In this document: piece after piece, positions 42,872-51,380 of the stretch
Position numbering within the stretch: the first letter of the stretch is position 1
Layout: each line of letters begins with the position of its first letter
Assembly: GCF_024734405.1 (NCBI RefSeq)
Contig: NZ_CP059556.1
Span: 2,480,001 to 2,544,000 of the forward strand
DNA length: 64,000 nucleotides
Source: Saccharopolyspora gregorii
GTDB taxonomy: Bacteria; Actinomycetota; Actinomycetes; Mycobacteriales; Pseudonocardiaceae
Direction: 5' to 3'
Made by a program: the position numbers and the translations under genes
The notes under the pieces: generated by a model
The model's input: only the letters and a program-made list of their open reading frames with translations
Told to the model about the DNA's origin: nothing
Databases searched by the model: none

Positions 42872-42939
42872 CAGCGTCTTAGATGGTGGTCGCGCACGGC
42901 GCGGCGATGAGGCGGAGCGCGCTTGCGGGCGCGATCAAC

Positions 42940-42958
42940 TCTAGTTAGCCTAACCTAA
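42940..42958. promoter_or_regulatory. IdeR/DmdR-like iron box
   Basis: TCTAGTTAGCCTAACCTAA matches the iron box TTAGGTTAGSCTAACCTAA at 16 of 19 positions, with a perfect right half (CTAACCTAA). It is 134 bp before the salicylate synthase start and 68 bp after the Zur box. Binding by an iron-loaded DtxR-family repressor would shut off the cluster in iron-rich cells. Confidence 0.75.
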
Positions 42959-43092
42959 GTTAACTGGGATGGTGTGACGGAACGTGATCCGTGCGCCGTG
43001 GATTCACTAAGCCGGGTGGCGCCGATCGGTGCCGCCCGCAACTGGGGCCGTGCGCGATCGCGATCAAGCACGGGAAAGTGGGAGACGATCAG

Positions 43093-44430
43093 ATGACCTC
43101 CGTTGGCGGTGCGGTGGAACGCCGCATCCAGTTCGACGGCGACGCGCTCGCCGCGACCGCCGGGCTCTGCGCGGAGTCGGCCGACCAGCACGTGCTCTAC
43201 GAGCACGGCGGTGCGATCCGGTGGGCCGAGGGGCGGCAGGCCGAAGTCCAGGTCCGCGCGACCGGCGCGACCCTCGTGCGCGGTGCGCGGCGCACCGAGT
43301 TCCCGCTGCGGACGCACCCGCTCGCCGCGGCGGGCGACGCGCTGCGCTCGCTCGGCGGAGCGGAGGCGCCGGGCGGGCCGCGGGCGTGCGGCTGGGTGAG
43401 CTTCGAGCTCTCGCAGGCCCACCGCGACGCGGTCGCCGCCGAGGACGTGCTCGCCTGGTTCCTGGTGCCGGAGCGGGAGGTCGTCGTCGACGGCGGGACC
43501 GCGCTGCTGCGCGCCGCCGACGCCGCCGAGCTCGACCGGCTCGAACGGAGGTTGCGGGCGGCGACCGCGGCCGAGCCCGTCTCGGCGGACGCCGACCTGC
43601 TGGAGCACGGCGCCGAGGAGTACCGCGCGGGCGTCCGCGACGCGGTCGCCGAGATCCGCGCCGGCCGGCTGGACAAGGTGATCCTGTCCCGCCCGGTCCC
43701 GGTGCCCGGCGAGATCGACCTCGCCGCCACCTACCTCGCCGGGCGCCGCGCGAACACCCCGGCGCGCTCGTTCCTGCTCCGCCTCGGCGGCTGGGAGGCG
43801 GCCGGGTACAGCCCGGAGATCGTCGCGAAGGTCGGTCCCGGCCGCGTCGTCACCACCCAACCGCTGGCCGGAACCCGCGCGCTGGCAGGAGATTCCGAAG
43901 TGGACGGTGCGTTGCGCGCCGAGCTCTACCGGGACGCCAAGGAGGTCTACGAGCACGCGATCTCGGTGCGGCTCGCGGCGCAGGAGCTCGACGGCGTGTG
44001 CGCGCCCGGCTCGGTGCGCGTCGCGGAGTTCATGCACGTGGCGGAGCGCGGCAGCGTGCAGCACCTGGCCTCCGAGCTCAGCGGCGTGCTGCGCGCCGAC
44101 GCCGATGCGTGGGACGCGCTGGCCGCGCTGTTCCCCGCCGTCACGGCCTCCGGCATCCCCAAGGAACCGGCCGGGGCGCTGATCCGGCGGCTGGAGCGCG
44201 AGGAGCGCGGCCTCTACAGCGGCGCGGTCGTCGCCGTGGACGGCGACGAGCTGGACGCGGCCCTGGTGCTGCGCAGCGTCTACCGCAAGGACGGCCGCAC
44301 CTGGCTGCGCGCGGGCGCGGGCGTGGTCGCGGACTCCGACCCGGACCGGGAGCTGGAGGAGACCCGCGAGAAGCTGCGCAGCGTCTGCCGCCACCTGGTG
44401 CCCGCCGCGGAACCGGCGGTGACCCCGTGA
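43093..44430 (+). CDS. salicylate synthase (MbtI/Irp9 type)
   Basis: This 445-residue chorismate-utilising enzyme converts chorismate to isochorismate and then salicylate. The catalytic Lys is in RLDKVILSRPVPV (K195), with YSPEIVAKV, TTQPLAGTRAL, AKEVYEHAISVRLAAQ, FMHVAERGSVQHLASELSG and FPAVTASGIPKEPA as family blocks. Members with this arrangement include MbtI, YbtS and Irp9. ATG 43093 has GGGAG nine bases upstream. It is the first gene of an unbroken run of overlapping genes and makes the aromatic starter of the metallophore. Control is probably by the upstream Zur and iron boxes. Confidence 0.92.
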   Translation: MTSVGGAVERRIQFDGDALAATAGLCAESADQHVLYEHGGAIRWAEGRQAEVQVRATGATLVRGARRTEFPLRTHPLAAAGDALRSLGGAEAPGGPRACGWVSFELSQAHRDAVAAEDVLAWFLVPEREVVVDGGTALLRAADAAELDRLERRLRAATAAEPVSADADLLEHGAEEYRAGVRDAVAEIRAGRLDKVILSRPVPVPGEIDLAATYLAGRRANTPARSFLLRLGGWEAAGYSPEIVAKVGPGRVVTTQPLAGTRALAGDSEVDGALRAELYRDAKEVYEHAISVRLAAQELDGVCAPGSVRVAEFMHVAERGSVQHLASELSGVLRADADAWDALAALFPAVTASGIPKEPAGALIRRLEREERGLYSGAVVAVDGDELDAALVLRSVYRKDGRTWLRAGAGVVADSDPDRELEETREKLRSVCRHLVPAAEPAVTP

Positions 44431-45524
44431 CGGGGGCGCGGCCGCTGCGGATCGTGGTCGCGGGCACCGCGTTCGGGCGGATCTACCTGGACGCGGTGCG
44501 CTCGGACCCGGAATCCTTCGAACTGGCCGGAATCCTGTCCCAGGGCAGCGCGTTCTCCCGCGCGCTCGCCGCGGAGCGCGGCGTCCCGTCCTACGCGGAC
44601 CCGCGCGAGGTCCCCGCGGACGTGGACGTGGTCTGCGTCGTGGTGCGCTCCGGCGCCACCGGCGGCACCGGATCGGAGCTGGCGCGGGAGTTCCTGCGCC
44701 GCGGCACCCACGTGCTGCAGGAACACCCGGTGCACGCCGAGGAGATCGCGCAGAACCTGCGGGCCGCCCGGGACGGCGGTGCCGCGTACGCGGTGAACAC
44801 GCTCTACCACGACATCGAGCCGGTGCGGACCTTCCTGGACGCGGTGGCCCGGCTGCGCGCCGAGCACCCGCTGCGGTTCGTCGACGCCGCCTGCAACAGC
44901 CAGGTCCTGCTCCCGCTGCTCGACGTGCTCGGCCGGGTCGCGGGCGCGCTGCGGCCGTGGGCGTTCGGCGACTGCGATCCGGTGCCCGAGCGGCTCGCGG
45001 CGCTCGCGGCGGAACCGCAACCGTTCCGCGCGCTGCACGCCGTGGTCGGTGGCCTGCCGGTGACGCTGCGGGTGCAGAACCAGGTGCACCCGGACGACCC
45101 GGACAACCACTCGCACCTGCTGCACCGGATCTCGGTCGGCACCGACGCGGGAGTGCTGGAACTGGCCGACACGCACGGACCGGTGCTGTGGAACCCGCGG
45201 CTGCACTCGCCGCGCGACGAGACCGGCAGGCTCGTGCTCGCCGGGCCGGGCACCGAACGGCTCGCGGTGCCCAGCACCTCGGTGTTGCAGGAGGCGCCCG
45301 GCACCTTCCACGACGTGTTCGCGCGGCTGTGGCCCGGCGCGGTGCGGGCCTCGCTGCTGCGGTTGCGCGCGGACATCGATCGACCCGCCCGCCGCACCGC
45401 CGCCGGGCAGTGGGCGCTGTCGGTGGCGACGGCCTGGGCCGACCTCACCGCGAAGCTCGGCATGCCCGAGGTGGTCCGGCCCGGGGAACCGCCCGTCGTC
45501 GACCGGCGGGAGCTGGTCCGATGA
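44427..45524 (+). CDS. thiazolinyl imide reductase (Irp3/PchG/YbtU type)
   Basis: The 365-residue NADPH-dependent reductase has a GFO/IDH/MocA-like fold. The Rossmann start is IVVAGTAFGRIYLDAV, with CVVVRSGATGGTGSELAREFL, LQEHPVHAEEI, and the active-site block VNTLYHDIEPV. Homologues reduce a carrier-bound thiazoline to thiazolidine, as in pyochelin and yersiniabactin. It starts at GTG 44427, overlapping the salicylate synthase stop by four bases (GTGA). This gene shows that the product contains at least two cysteine-derived rings, or one that is reduced. Confidence 0.92.
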   Translation: MTGARPLRIVVAGTAFGRIYLDAVRSDPESFELAGILSQGSAFSRALAAERGVPSYADPREVPADVDVVCVVVRSGATGGTGSELAREFLRRGTHVLQEHPVHAEEIAQNLRAARDGGAAYAVNTLYHDIEPVRTFLDAVARLRAEHPLRFVDAACNSQVLLPLLDVLGRVAGALRPWAFGDCDPVPERLAALAAEPQPFRALHAVVGGLPVTLRVQNQVHPDDPDNHSHLLHRISVGTDAGVLELADTHGPVLWNPRLHSPRDETGRLVLAGPGTERLAVPSTSVLQEAPGTFHDVFARLWPGAVRASLLRLRADIDRPARRTAAGQWALSVATAWADLTAKLGMPEVVRPGEPPVVDRRELVR

Positions 45525-46219
45525 GCGCCCGGTGCAGTCACGTGCTGCTGCGGGTCGACGACCTCGCGGCCGCGGTCGCGGACTTCCGCGCCGCCGGGTT
45601 CCAGGTCGACTTCGCGACCGCCGAGGAGCGGGCGCTGCACGCGCACGTGTGGTTCCCGGACGGCCCGATCGTCGAACTGCTCACCACGCCGCGCGGTGCG
45701 CGGTGGTTCCGGCTGCCGCTGGAGCTGTTCTTCGGCCGCGGCGCGGGGAAGCGCATGGTGCGCTGGGCGCGCCAGGCCGAGGGCTTCTGCGACGTCGCCG
45801 TGCTGACCCCCCGCGACGGGTTCGCCGGACGCCTCGCCGCGCTCGCCCGAGCCGGGGTGCCCAGCGGGCGCGCCGTGCGCTGGAAGCGGCGGCGCCCGGA
45901 CGGGGCGCGCACCGAGTTCTCCTTCGCCTACCCGCGCAACGACCGGCTGCCGTTCCTGGTCACCCCGTACGACCCGCCGCAGCACCCGCCCGCCGTGGCG
46001 CACCCGAACGGGGCCACCGCGCTGCGCACCGTCGAGGTGGGCGTGCGGGCGCGGGACCTGCCCGCGTTCCGCGCCCTCGTCGGCGACGCCCCCGGTTTCC
46101 GGGTGCGGGAAGCACCGGTCACCGGAGTGCTGGCGATCGAGATCGCCGGGCTGGACCACGACGTGGATCCGGCGCTCACGCACGGCGCCGTGCTGCGCGC
46201 GGCACCCGCGGACGGCTAG
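45521..46219 (+). CDS. glyoxalase-like (VOC superfamily) protein
   Basis: The 232-residue protein is a glyoxalase-like domain: CSHVLLRVDDLAAAVADFRAAGFQV at the N-terminus, then HVWFPDGPIVELL with the metal-type Glu, and a second repeat RTVEVGVRARDLPAFRALVG. ATG 45521 overlaps the reductase stop (ATGA), so it belongs to the same transcript. Proteins of this superfamily catalyse isomerisations or ring openings, or bind metal-chelating drugs as resistance factors. No role is established for it in thiazoline metallophores. Both enzymatic tailoring and self-protection are possible. Confidence 0.8.
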   Translation: MSARCSHVLLRVDDLAAAVADFRAAGFQVDFATAEERALHAHVWFPDGPIVELLTTPRGARWFRLPLELFFGRGAGKRMVRWARQAEGFCDVAVLTPRDGFAGRLAALARAGVPSGRAVRWKRRRPDGARTEFSFAYPRNDRLPFLVTPYDPPQHPPAVAHPNGATALRTVEVGVRARDLPAFRALVGDAPGFRVREAPVTGVLAIEIAGLDHDVDPALTHGAVLRAAPADG

Positions 46220-46267
46220 CGCGCACCTCTCCCCGCCCCTTCCGGCGGGACCGCACGTCCGAACCAG

Positions 46268-46284
46268 TTGAAAACGATCATCGA
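46268..46284. promoter_or_regulatory. possible second Zur-like site
   Basis: TTGAAAACGATCATCGA has a left half (TGAAAACGAT) matching actinobacterial Zur boxes but a poorer right half; about 11 of 15 positions agree. It is 54 bp before the ABC lipoprotein start, in the only gap (118 bp) of the cluster, so an internal zinc-regulated promoter is plausible. Confidence 0.4.
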
Positions 46285-46337
46285 TGTCGATCCGGTGGCG
46301 CACCGCGCGCCGGACCGGGAAAAGCAGGAGGCACCCC

Positions 46338-47885
46338 ATGATCCGCTCTCGCCGCGAGCTGTTCCGGCTCGCCGGGATCGCGCTCGGCGCCGCCGGAACC
46401 GGTGCGGTGCTCGGGGGCTGCGCGAGCGGTGCCGCCGGGAGCGGCCCGGTCCCGGAGGACGCAGGCCGGGTGCCGCGCCGCGGGGGAGTGCTGCGCGCCG
46501 CGTTCGGCGGAGCCGGGGCCGCGGAGAGCCTCGACCCGTTCGCGGGCGGAGCACCGGTCGACCTGGTCCGCAGCGGCGCCGTCTACGACACGCTGTTCGT
46601 GCTGCACGACGGCGCGGCCGAACCCGCGCTCGCCCTCGGGCTGGAGGTCGCCGCCGACGCGCGCTCGTTCACCCTCCGGCTGCGCGACGGGGTGCGCTGG
46701 CACGACGGGTCGCCGTTCAGCGCCGCCGACGTGGTGCACAGCCTGCGGTACATGACCTCGCCGGACCGGCCGTACCCGAGCGAGCTCGGCACCTACTTCG
46801 ACGTCGCCGGGGCGGAAGTGCTGGACCGGCTCGCGGTGCGGGTGCCGACCTCGACGCCGATCGGCGACCCGGCGCTGCTGCTGGCCGCGTTCCCCGCGAA
46901 GATCGTGCGCGCCGGGGCGTCCTTCGACGAGGCCGTCGGCACCGGCCCGTTCCGCGTCGCCGAGTTCGAACCCGGCAGGCAGACCCGCCTCGTCCGCTTC
47001 GACGACCACTGGGACGGACCCGCGCCCGTCGACGAACTGGTGCTGCTGAGCCTGCCGGACCAGCAGGCGAAGGTGAACGCGGTCGCCGCCGGGCAGGCCG
47101 ACTACGCGGGCGACATCCCGTTCGTGCAAGCCCGCGCCGGGGCGCCGAGCGCCGAACTGGAGATCCGCACCGCCGGGCCGGGGCAGCGCACCGGCTACGC
47201 GTTCGTGCTCAACGCGACGAAGGCGCCGTTCGACGACCCCCGGGTGCGCGAAGCGGTCCGCCTCGGCGTCGACCGGCAGGCGCTGGTGGACACCGCGCTG
47301 CTCGGCTTCGGCGTGCCCGGCAACGACCTGTTCGGCGCGGGCAGCGCGCACTTCGACGACCGGCCGCCGCTGCCGCGGGACGTGCGGCGGGCGCGCGAGC
47401 TGGTGCGGGAAGCGGGCGCGGCGGGCGCGCGGGTCGTGGCCCGCTCCGCCGAGTACGAGAACGGCTACAACGCCGCCACCCAGCTGTTCGTCGAGCAGCT
47501 GCGGGAGATCGGCCTCGACGCGCAGGCCCAGCTGGTCGGGCTCGCCGAGTTCTTCGAGAGCTCGGCCATCGCCGAAGCCGACTCGGTGACCTTCGCGCTC
47601 GGCACCTACCCGCTGGCCGTGGCCTACGGGCGCCTCGCCGGGATCCCGTCGCTGTCGCTGCCCGACCCGGAGCTCGCGGCGGCGCTGGAGCGCGCGATGG
47701 CGAGCACCGCCGAGCAGGACCGCGCCCGCGCCTGGCAGGACGTGCAGGACGTGATGTTCGACCGCGGCAACACCGTGGTGTGGGGGCTGGCCGACGTGCT
47801 CGGGATGGCCCGGCGGGAGGTCGCCGGCCTGGAGATCCGGGACCAGGCCAAGTACCCGTACTTCGGGAAGGCGGGGCTGGCCTGA
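46338..47885 (+). CDS. ABC substrate-binding lipoprotein, peptide/nickel type (SBP family 5)
   Basis: The 515-residue product has a twin-arginine-like start (SRRELFRLAG) and the lipobox LGGC with Cys at residue 28. The SBP_bac_5 fold is recognised from RDGVRWHDGSPFSAADVVHSLRYM, GTGPFRVAEFEPG, and YAFVLNATKAPFDDPRVREAV. AGGAGG precedes ATG 46338. Family members bind peptides, nickel chelates or opine-type metallophores. With the permeases and ATPase downstream it forms a complete importer that most likely takes up the metal-loaded product (inference). Confidence 0.88.
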   Translation: MIRSRRELFRLAGIALGAAGTGAVLGGCASGAAGSGPVPEDAGRVPRRGGVLRAAFGGAGAAESLDPFAGGAPVDLVRSGAVYDTLFVLHDGAAEPALALGLEVAADARSFTLRLRDGVRWHDGSPFSAADVVHSLRYMTSPDRPYPSELGTYFDVAGAEVLDRLAVRVPTSTPIGDPALLLAAFPAKIVRAGASFDEAVGTGPFRVAEFEPGRQTRLVRFDDHWDGPAPVDELVLLSLPDQQAKVNAVAAGQADYAGDIPFVQARAGAPSAELEIRTAGPGQRTGYAFVLNATKAPFDDPRVREAVRLGVDRQALVDTALLGFGVPGNDLFGAGSAHFDDRPPLPRDVRRARELVREAGAAGARVVARSAEYENGYNAATQLFVEQLREIGLDAQAQLVGLAEFFESSAIAEADSVTFALGTYPLAVAYGRLAGIPSLSLPDPELAAALERAMASTAEQDRARAWQDVQDVMFDRGNTVVWGLADVLGMARREVAGLEIRDQAKYPYFGKAGLA

Positions 47886-48928
47886 TGGGTGGAACCGACC
47901 TGGCGGGCAGGCCGGGGCCGATGGGCGGATCCGGCCTCCTCGGCAGGACCGGCCCGGTGGGCCGCGAACTCGGCGCGGGGTGGCGAGCGCTGCCGCGGCG
48001 CCTCGCGATCAGCGCGCTGCTGCTGGTGCTGCTGTCGTTCGCCGTGTTCGTCGGCGTGGACCTGCTGCCCGGTGATCCGGTCACCGCGCGGCTGGGCGCC
48101 ACCTCCGGTCCGGAACGGATCGCGCAGGTGCGCGCGCACCTCGGGCTGGACCGGCCGGTGCAGGCGCGCTACGGCGACTGGCTCGCCGGGCTGGTCCGCG
48201 GCGACCTCGGGACGTCGGCGACCGGGCGGCCGGTCGGCGAACTCCTGGCCGACCGGGTGGGGAACTCGGTGCTGCTGGCCGGGCTGGCCTGGGTGCTGCT
48301 GGTGCCGTGCTCGCTGCTGCTGGGCGTGCTCGCCGCGTGGCGCCGCGGGCGCGTCGTGGACCGGGCGATCTCCACGGGGGCGCTGCTGCTGGTGTCGGTG
48401 CCGGAGTTCGCGGTGACCGGCGGGCTCGTCGTGCTGTTCGCGGTGACGCTGCGCTGGCTGCCCGCCGTATCGCTGGTGCCCGCGGGGACGAATCCGCTGC
48501 TGCGGCCGGAGATGCTGGTGCTGCCGGTGCTCGGCCTGCTGCTGGCCGGATTGGCGTACGCGACGCGGGTGATCCGCGGTGCCGCGGTGTCCGCTGTGGA
48601 CTCACCGCAGGTGGAGTTCCTGCGGTTGAGCGGAGTTCGCGGCTCGGTCGTGCTGCGCCGCGCGGTGGTGCCCGCGGTGCTGCCGGTGGCGGTGCAGGTG
48701 TGGCTGATCACCGCCGTCGCGTCCGTCGGCGGTGCGGTGCTGGTGGAGAACATCGTCGGCTACCCGGGGATCGGGCAGCTGCTGGTCTCCTCGGTGCAGA
48801 CCGGGGACCTGCCGGTGGTGCAGGCGCTGGTGCTGCTGCTGGGCGCGGCGATGCTGCTGGCCCTGGTGCTGGCCGACCTCGCCGTGGTGCTGCTGACACC
48901 GCGGCTGCGGACGGGGGCGGTGCGGTGA
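47885..48928 (+). CDS. ABC transporter permease, DppB type
   Basis: The 347-residue integral membrane protein has a DppB/NikB architecture: a first helix RRLAISALLLVLLSFAVFVGV followed by DLLPGDPVTARLG, a large outer loop, then the core helices and the EAA-like loop EFLRLSGVRGSVVLRRAVVP. NIVGYPGIGQLLVSSVQTGDLPVVQALVLL is the family-typical end. The N-terminus is unusually Gly/Pro rich (residues 1-35). ATG 47885 overlaps the lipoprotein stop by one base. Confidence 0.87.
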   Translation: MGGTDLAGRPGPMGGSGLLGRTGPVGRELGAGWRALPRRLAISALLLVLLSFAVFVGVDLLPGDPVTARLGATSGPERIAQVRAHLGLDRPVQARYGDWLAGLVRGDLGTSATGRPVGELLADRVGNSVLLAGLAWVLLVPCSLLLGVLAAWRRGRVVDRAISTGALLLVSVPEFAVTGGLVVLFAVTLRWLPAVSLVPAGTNPLLRPEMLVLPVLGLLLAGLAYATRVIRGAAVSAVDSPQVEFLRLSGVRGSVVLRRAVVPAVLPVAVQVWLITAVASVGGAVLVENIVGYPGIGQLLVSSVQTGDLPVVQALVLLLGAAMLLALVLADLAVVLLTPRLRTGAVR

Positions 48929-49728
48929 TGCGCGCGCTCTCGATCCGGCTGGGCTGGGTGCTGTTCGCCGCGGTGCTGCTGCTGGTGCTGCTCGGCCCGG
49001 AACTCGCCCCGCACTCGCCGAGCAGGCCGGTCGGGCCGCCGTTCGCCGCGCCCGGCGCGGTCGGGCTGCTCGGCACCGACCACCTGGGGCGCGACGTGCT
49101 GTCCCGGATGTTGCACGGCGGCAGGCCGCTGCTGCTGACCAGCGCGCTCGCCGCGCTGGTCGGGTCCGCGGTGGGTGCGCTGGCCGGGCTGTTCGCCTCG
49201 CTCGTCGCCGGCTCGCGGCGCTGGGCGGCGGCGCTGGTGCTGCGACCGCTGGACGTGCTGGCCGCGGTGCCGCCGATCCTGGTGCTGCTGCTGGTGCTCA
49301 CCGCGCTGCCCGATCGCACCGGGCTGGTGCTGGCGGTGGTGCTCACCGGCGCCCCGCTGACCGCGCGGGTGGCGCGCGCCGCCGCCGACCAGGTGCTCGG
49401 GCGCGGTCACCTGGAGGCCGCGATCGCGCGCGGCGAGGGCTGGGGCTGGCTGCTCGGCCGCGAAGTGCTGCCGCTGGTCGCCGGTCCGCTGCTGGCCGAC
49501 GCGGTGCTGCGCTTCGTCTCCGCCGTGTACCTGGCCGCCGCGGCCGGGTTCCTCGGGCTGAGCGGGACCGATTCGGACTGGGGACTGCTGATCGTGGAGG
49601 CGCTGCCCGGGGTGTCGTTGCAGCCGTGGGCGCTGCTGGCGCCGGTGCTGGGCATCGCGCTGCTGGCGGTCGGCACCCACTTCATCGCCGACGGCGCGGG
49701 GCGCCGGGCCAGGAGCGTGATCGCGTGA
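48928..49728 (+). CDS. ABC transporter permease, DppC type
   Basis: The 266-residue product has DppC features: HSPSRPVGPPF and LLGTDHLGRDVLSRMLHGGR, then the EAA loop GHLEAAIARGEGWGWLLGREVLP. AGFLGLSGTDSDWGLLIVEALPG is the usual end. It starts at ATG 48928 on the last base of the preceding stop codon. With the DppB-type partner it forms the membrane channel of the importer. Confidence 0.87.
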   Translation: MRALSIRLGWVLFAAVLLLVLLGPELAPHSPSRPVGPPFAAPGAVGLLGTDHLGRDVLSRMLHGGRPLLLTSALAALVGSAVGALAGLFASLVAGSRRWAAALVLRPLDVLAAVPPILVLLLVLTALPDRTGLVLAVVLTGAPLTARVARAAADQVLGRGHLEAAIARGEGWGWLLGREVLPLVAGPLLADAVLRFVSAVYLAAAAGFLGLSGTDSDWGLLIVEALPGVSLQPWALLAPVLGIALLAVGTHFIADGAGRRARSVIA

Positions 49729-51380
49729 TCGCCGAACTGCGCGGGTTGTTCGTCTCCGCGGGCGGGGCCCCGGTGCTCCGCGGCGTCGATCTGTCCATCA
49801 TGGACGGTGAGGCCGTCGGGCTGGTCGGGGCCTCCGGTTCCGGGAAGACCACGATGGCGCTGGCGCTGCTGGGCGCGCTGCGGCCCGGACTGCGCCACGA
49901 CGGTGGCCGCAGCCTCGTCGCTGGGCGGGACGTGCTGCCCGAGCCGGGGCCGGGGGTGCGCGGCGGGCTCGTCGGCTACGTCGGGCAGGACCCGGGTGCC
50001 GCGCTGAACCCGTACGCGACGGTCCGCTCCACCCTGCTGACCATCACCGGCCCGGTGCCGCGGCGGCGCCGTGTCGAGCACGTCGCCGGGCTGCTGGACC
50101 GGGTCGGCCTGGACGCCGCGCTCGCCGAGCGCTACCCGCACCAGCTCTCCGGCGGCCAGCAGCAGCGGGTCGTGCTGGCGGCCGCCCTCGCGCGGCGGCC
50201 GCGCCTGCTGGTGCTGGACGAACCGACCACGGCGCTGGACGTGCTGGCGCGCCGCGAGGTGGCCGCCGAGATCGCGCGCTCCCGGGACGACGGGGTGGCG
50301 CTGCTGTGGATCAGCCACGACGTCGCGGCGCTGCGGTCCCAGGTGGACCGGGTCGTGGCGGTCGAGGACGGCGCGGTGGTCCCGGCCCGGGCGGACGCCC
50401 GGCCCGGCGGGGCCGGTGCGGTGCCGGCTCGGCCCCGGCGCACCCCGGACCGGGCCGGAGGTGAACCACCGCTCCACCCGCCGGCGTCCGCGGGCGCCGA
50501 CCTGCTGCGGGTGCGCGGGCTCGCCGCGCACCACGGGTCGCGCGAGGTCTTCGCCGGCGTCGACCTGGACGTGCGCGAATCCGACTGCGTCGCGGTGCTG
50601 GGCGTCTCGGGCGCGGGCAAGAGCACCCTGGCCCGCCGGATCGTCGGCCTGCACCCCGCCGGGGCCGGTGCACTGCTCCTGCGCGGCGCACCGCTGCACC
50701 CGGACGTGCGGCGACGTGACCGGCGGGGCCGCGCCGGGATCGCCCTGGTGGCGCAGCACCCGGCCGACGCGCTGCACCCGCGCCAGGACGTGCGCACCGC
50801 GCTGGACCGGCCGCTGCGGCTGCTGCGCTCGATGCAGGACGCGGGCGAGCGCGCGGCGGAGGTCCGGCGGCTCCTGGACGCGGTCCGGTTGCCCGCCGAC
50901 CTGGCCGACCGGCTCCCCGGCGAGCTCTCCGGCGGCCAGCGCCAGCGGGTCGCACTGGCCCGCGCCCTGGCGGGCCGCCCGGAGGTGCTGGTCTGCGACG
51001 AGGTGACCTCCGCGCTCGACGCGGACACCCGCGACGAGGTGCTCGACCTGCTGGACGAGCTGCGCGAGCGGCTGCGGCTCGGCGTCGTGCTCATCACCCA
51101 CGACCCGGAGATCGCGGCGCGCCGGTCGGGCCGGGTGCTCGTGCTCGCCGCCGGGGGCACGGCCGCGGCCGGGCCCACCGCCGAACTGCTGGCCCCGGAT
51201 CCGGAGGCCGCCGCGCTGCGGCTGCTGGACCGGCGGCCGGCACGCCGTCCGCGCGACGCCGATCCGAGCGAACCGGCCGAACCGCCCCTGACCGAACCGC
51301 CCCCGACCGAACCCGTCCAGACCGACCCAGCCCCGACCGCCCCCGTGCCCGGCGAGGAGTGCCGCACCCATGAACGCTGA
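49725..51380 (+). CDS. fused double ABC ATPase (DppD-DppF type)
   Basis: The 551-residue product carries two complete nucleotide-binding domains. First: Walker A GASGSGKTT, signature LSGGQQQR, Walker B LLVLDEPTTALD, switch His in WISHD. Second: Walker A GVSGAGKST, signature LSGGQRQR, Walker B LVCDEVTSALD, His in LITHD. Usually these are two genes; here they are joined by a short Arg/Pro linker (about residues 220-255). The C-terminus is a Pro/Thr/Glu tail with repeated TEPP-like units. GTG 49725 overlaps the permease stop, and the 3' end runs 11 bases into the NRPS gene. Confidence 0.88.
   Translation: MIAELRGLFVSAGGAPVLRGVDLSIMDGEAVGLVGASGSGKTTMALALLGALRPGLRHDGGRSLVAGRDVLPEPGPGVRGGLVGYVGQDPGAALNPYATVRSTLLTITGPVPRRRRVEHVAGLLDRVGLDAALAERYPHQLSGGQQQRVVLAAALARRPRLLVLDEPTTALDVLARREVAAEIARSRDDGVALLWISHDVAALRSQVDRVVAVEDGAVVPARADARPGGAGAVPARPRRTPDRAGGEPPLHPPASAGADLLRVRGLAAHHGSREVFAGVDLDVRESDCVAVLGVSGAGKSTLARRIVGLHPAGAGALLLRGAPLHPDVRRRDRRGRAGIALVAQHPADALHPRQDVRTALDRPLRLLRSMQDAGERAAEVRRLLDAVRLPADLADRLPGELSGGQRQRVALARALAGRPEVLVCDEVTSALDADTRDEVLDLLDELRERLRLGVVLITHDPEIAARRSGRVLVLAAGGTAAAGPTAELLAPDPEAAALRLLDRRPARRPRDADPSEPAEPPLTEPPPTEPVQTDPAPTAPVPGEECRTHER

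Noticed and set aside
42506-42910. 134-codon plus-strand frame upstream of the metallophore cluster
   Set aside because: It has no ribosome site or recognisable sequence, unusual codon use, and it contains the Zur box. It is better read as regulatory DNA.
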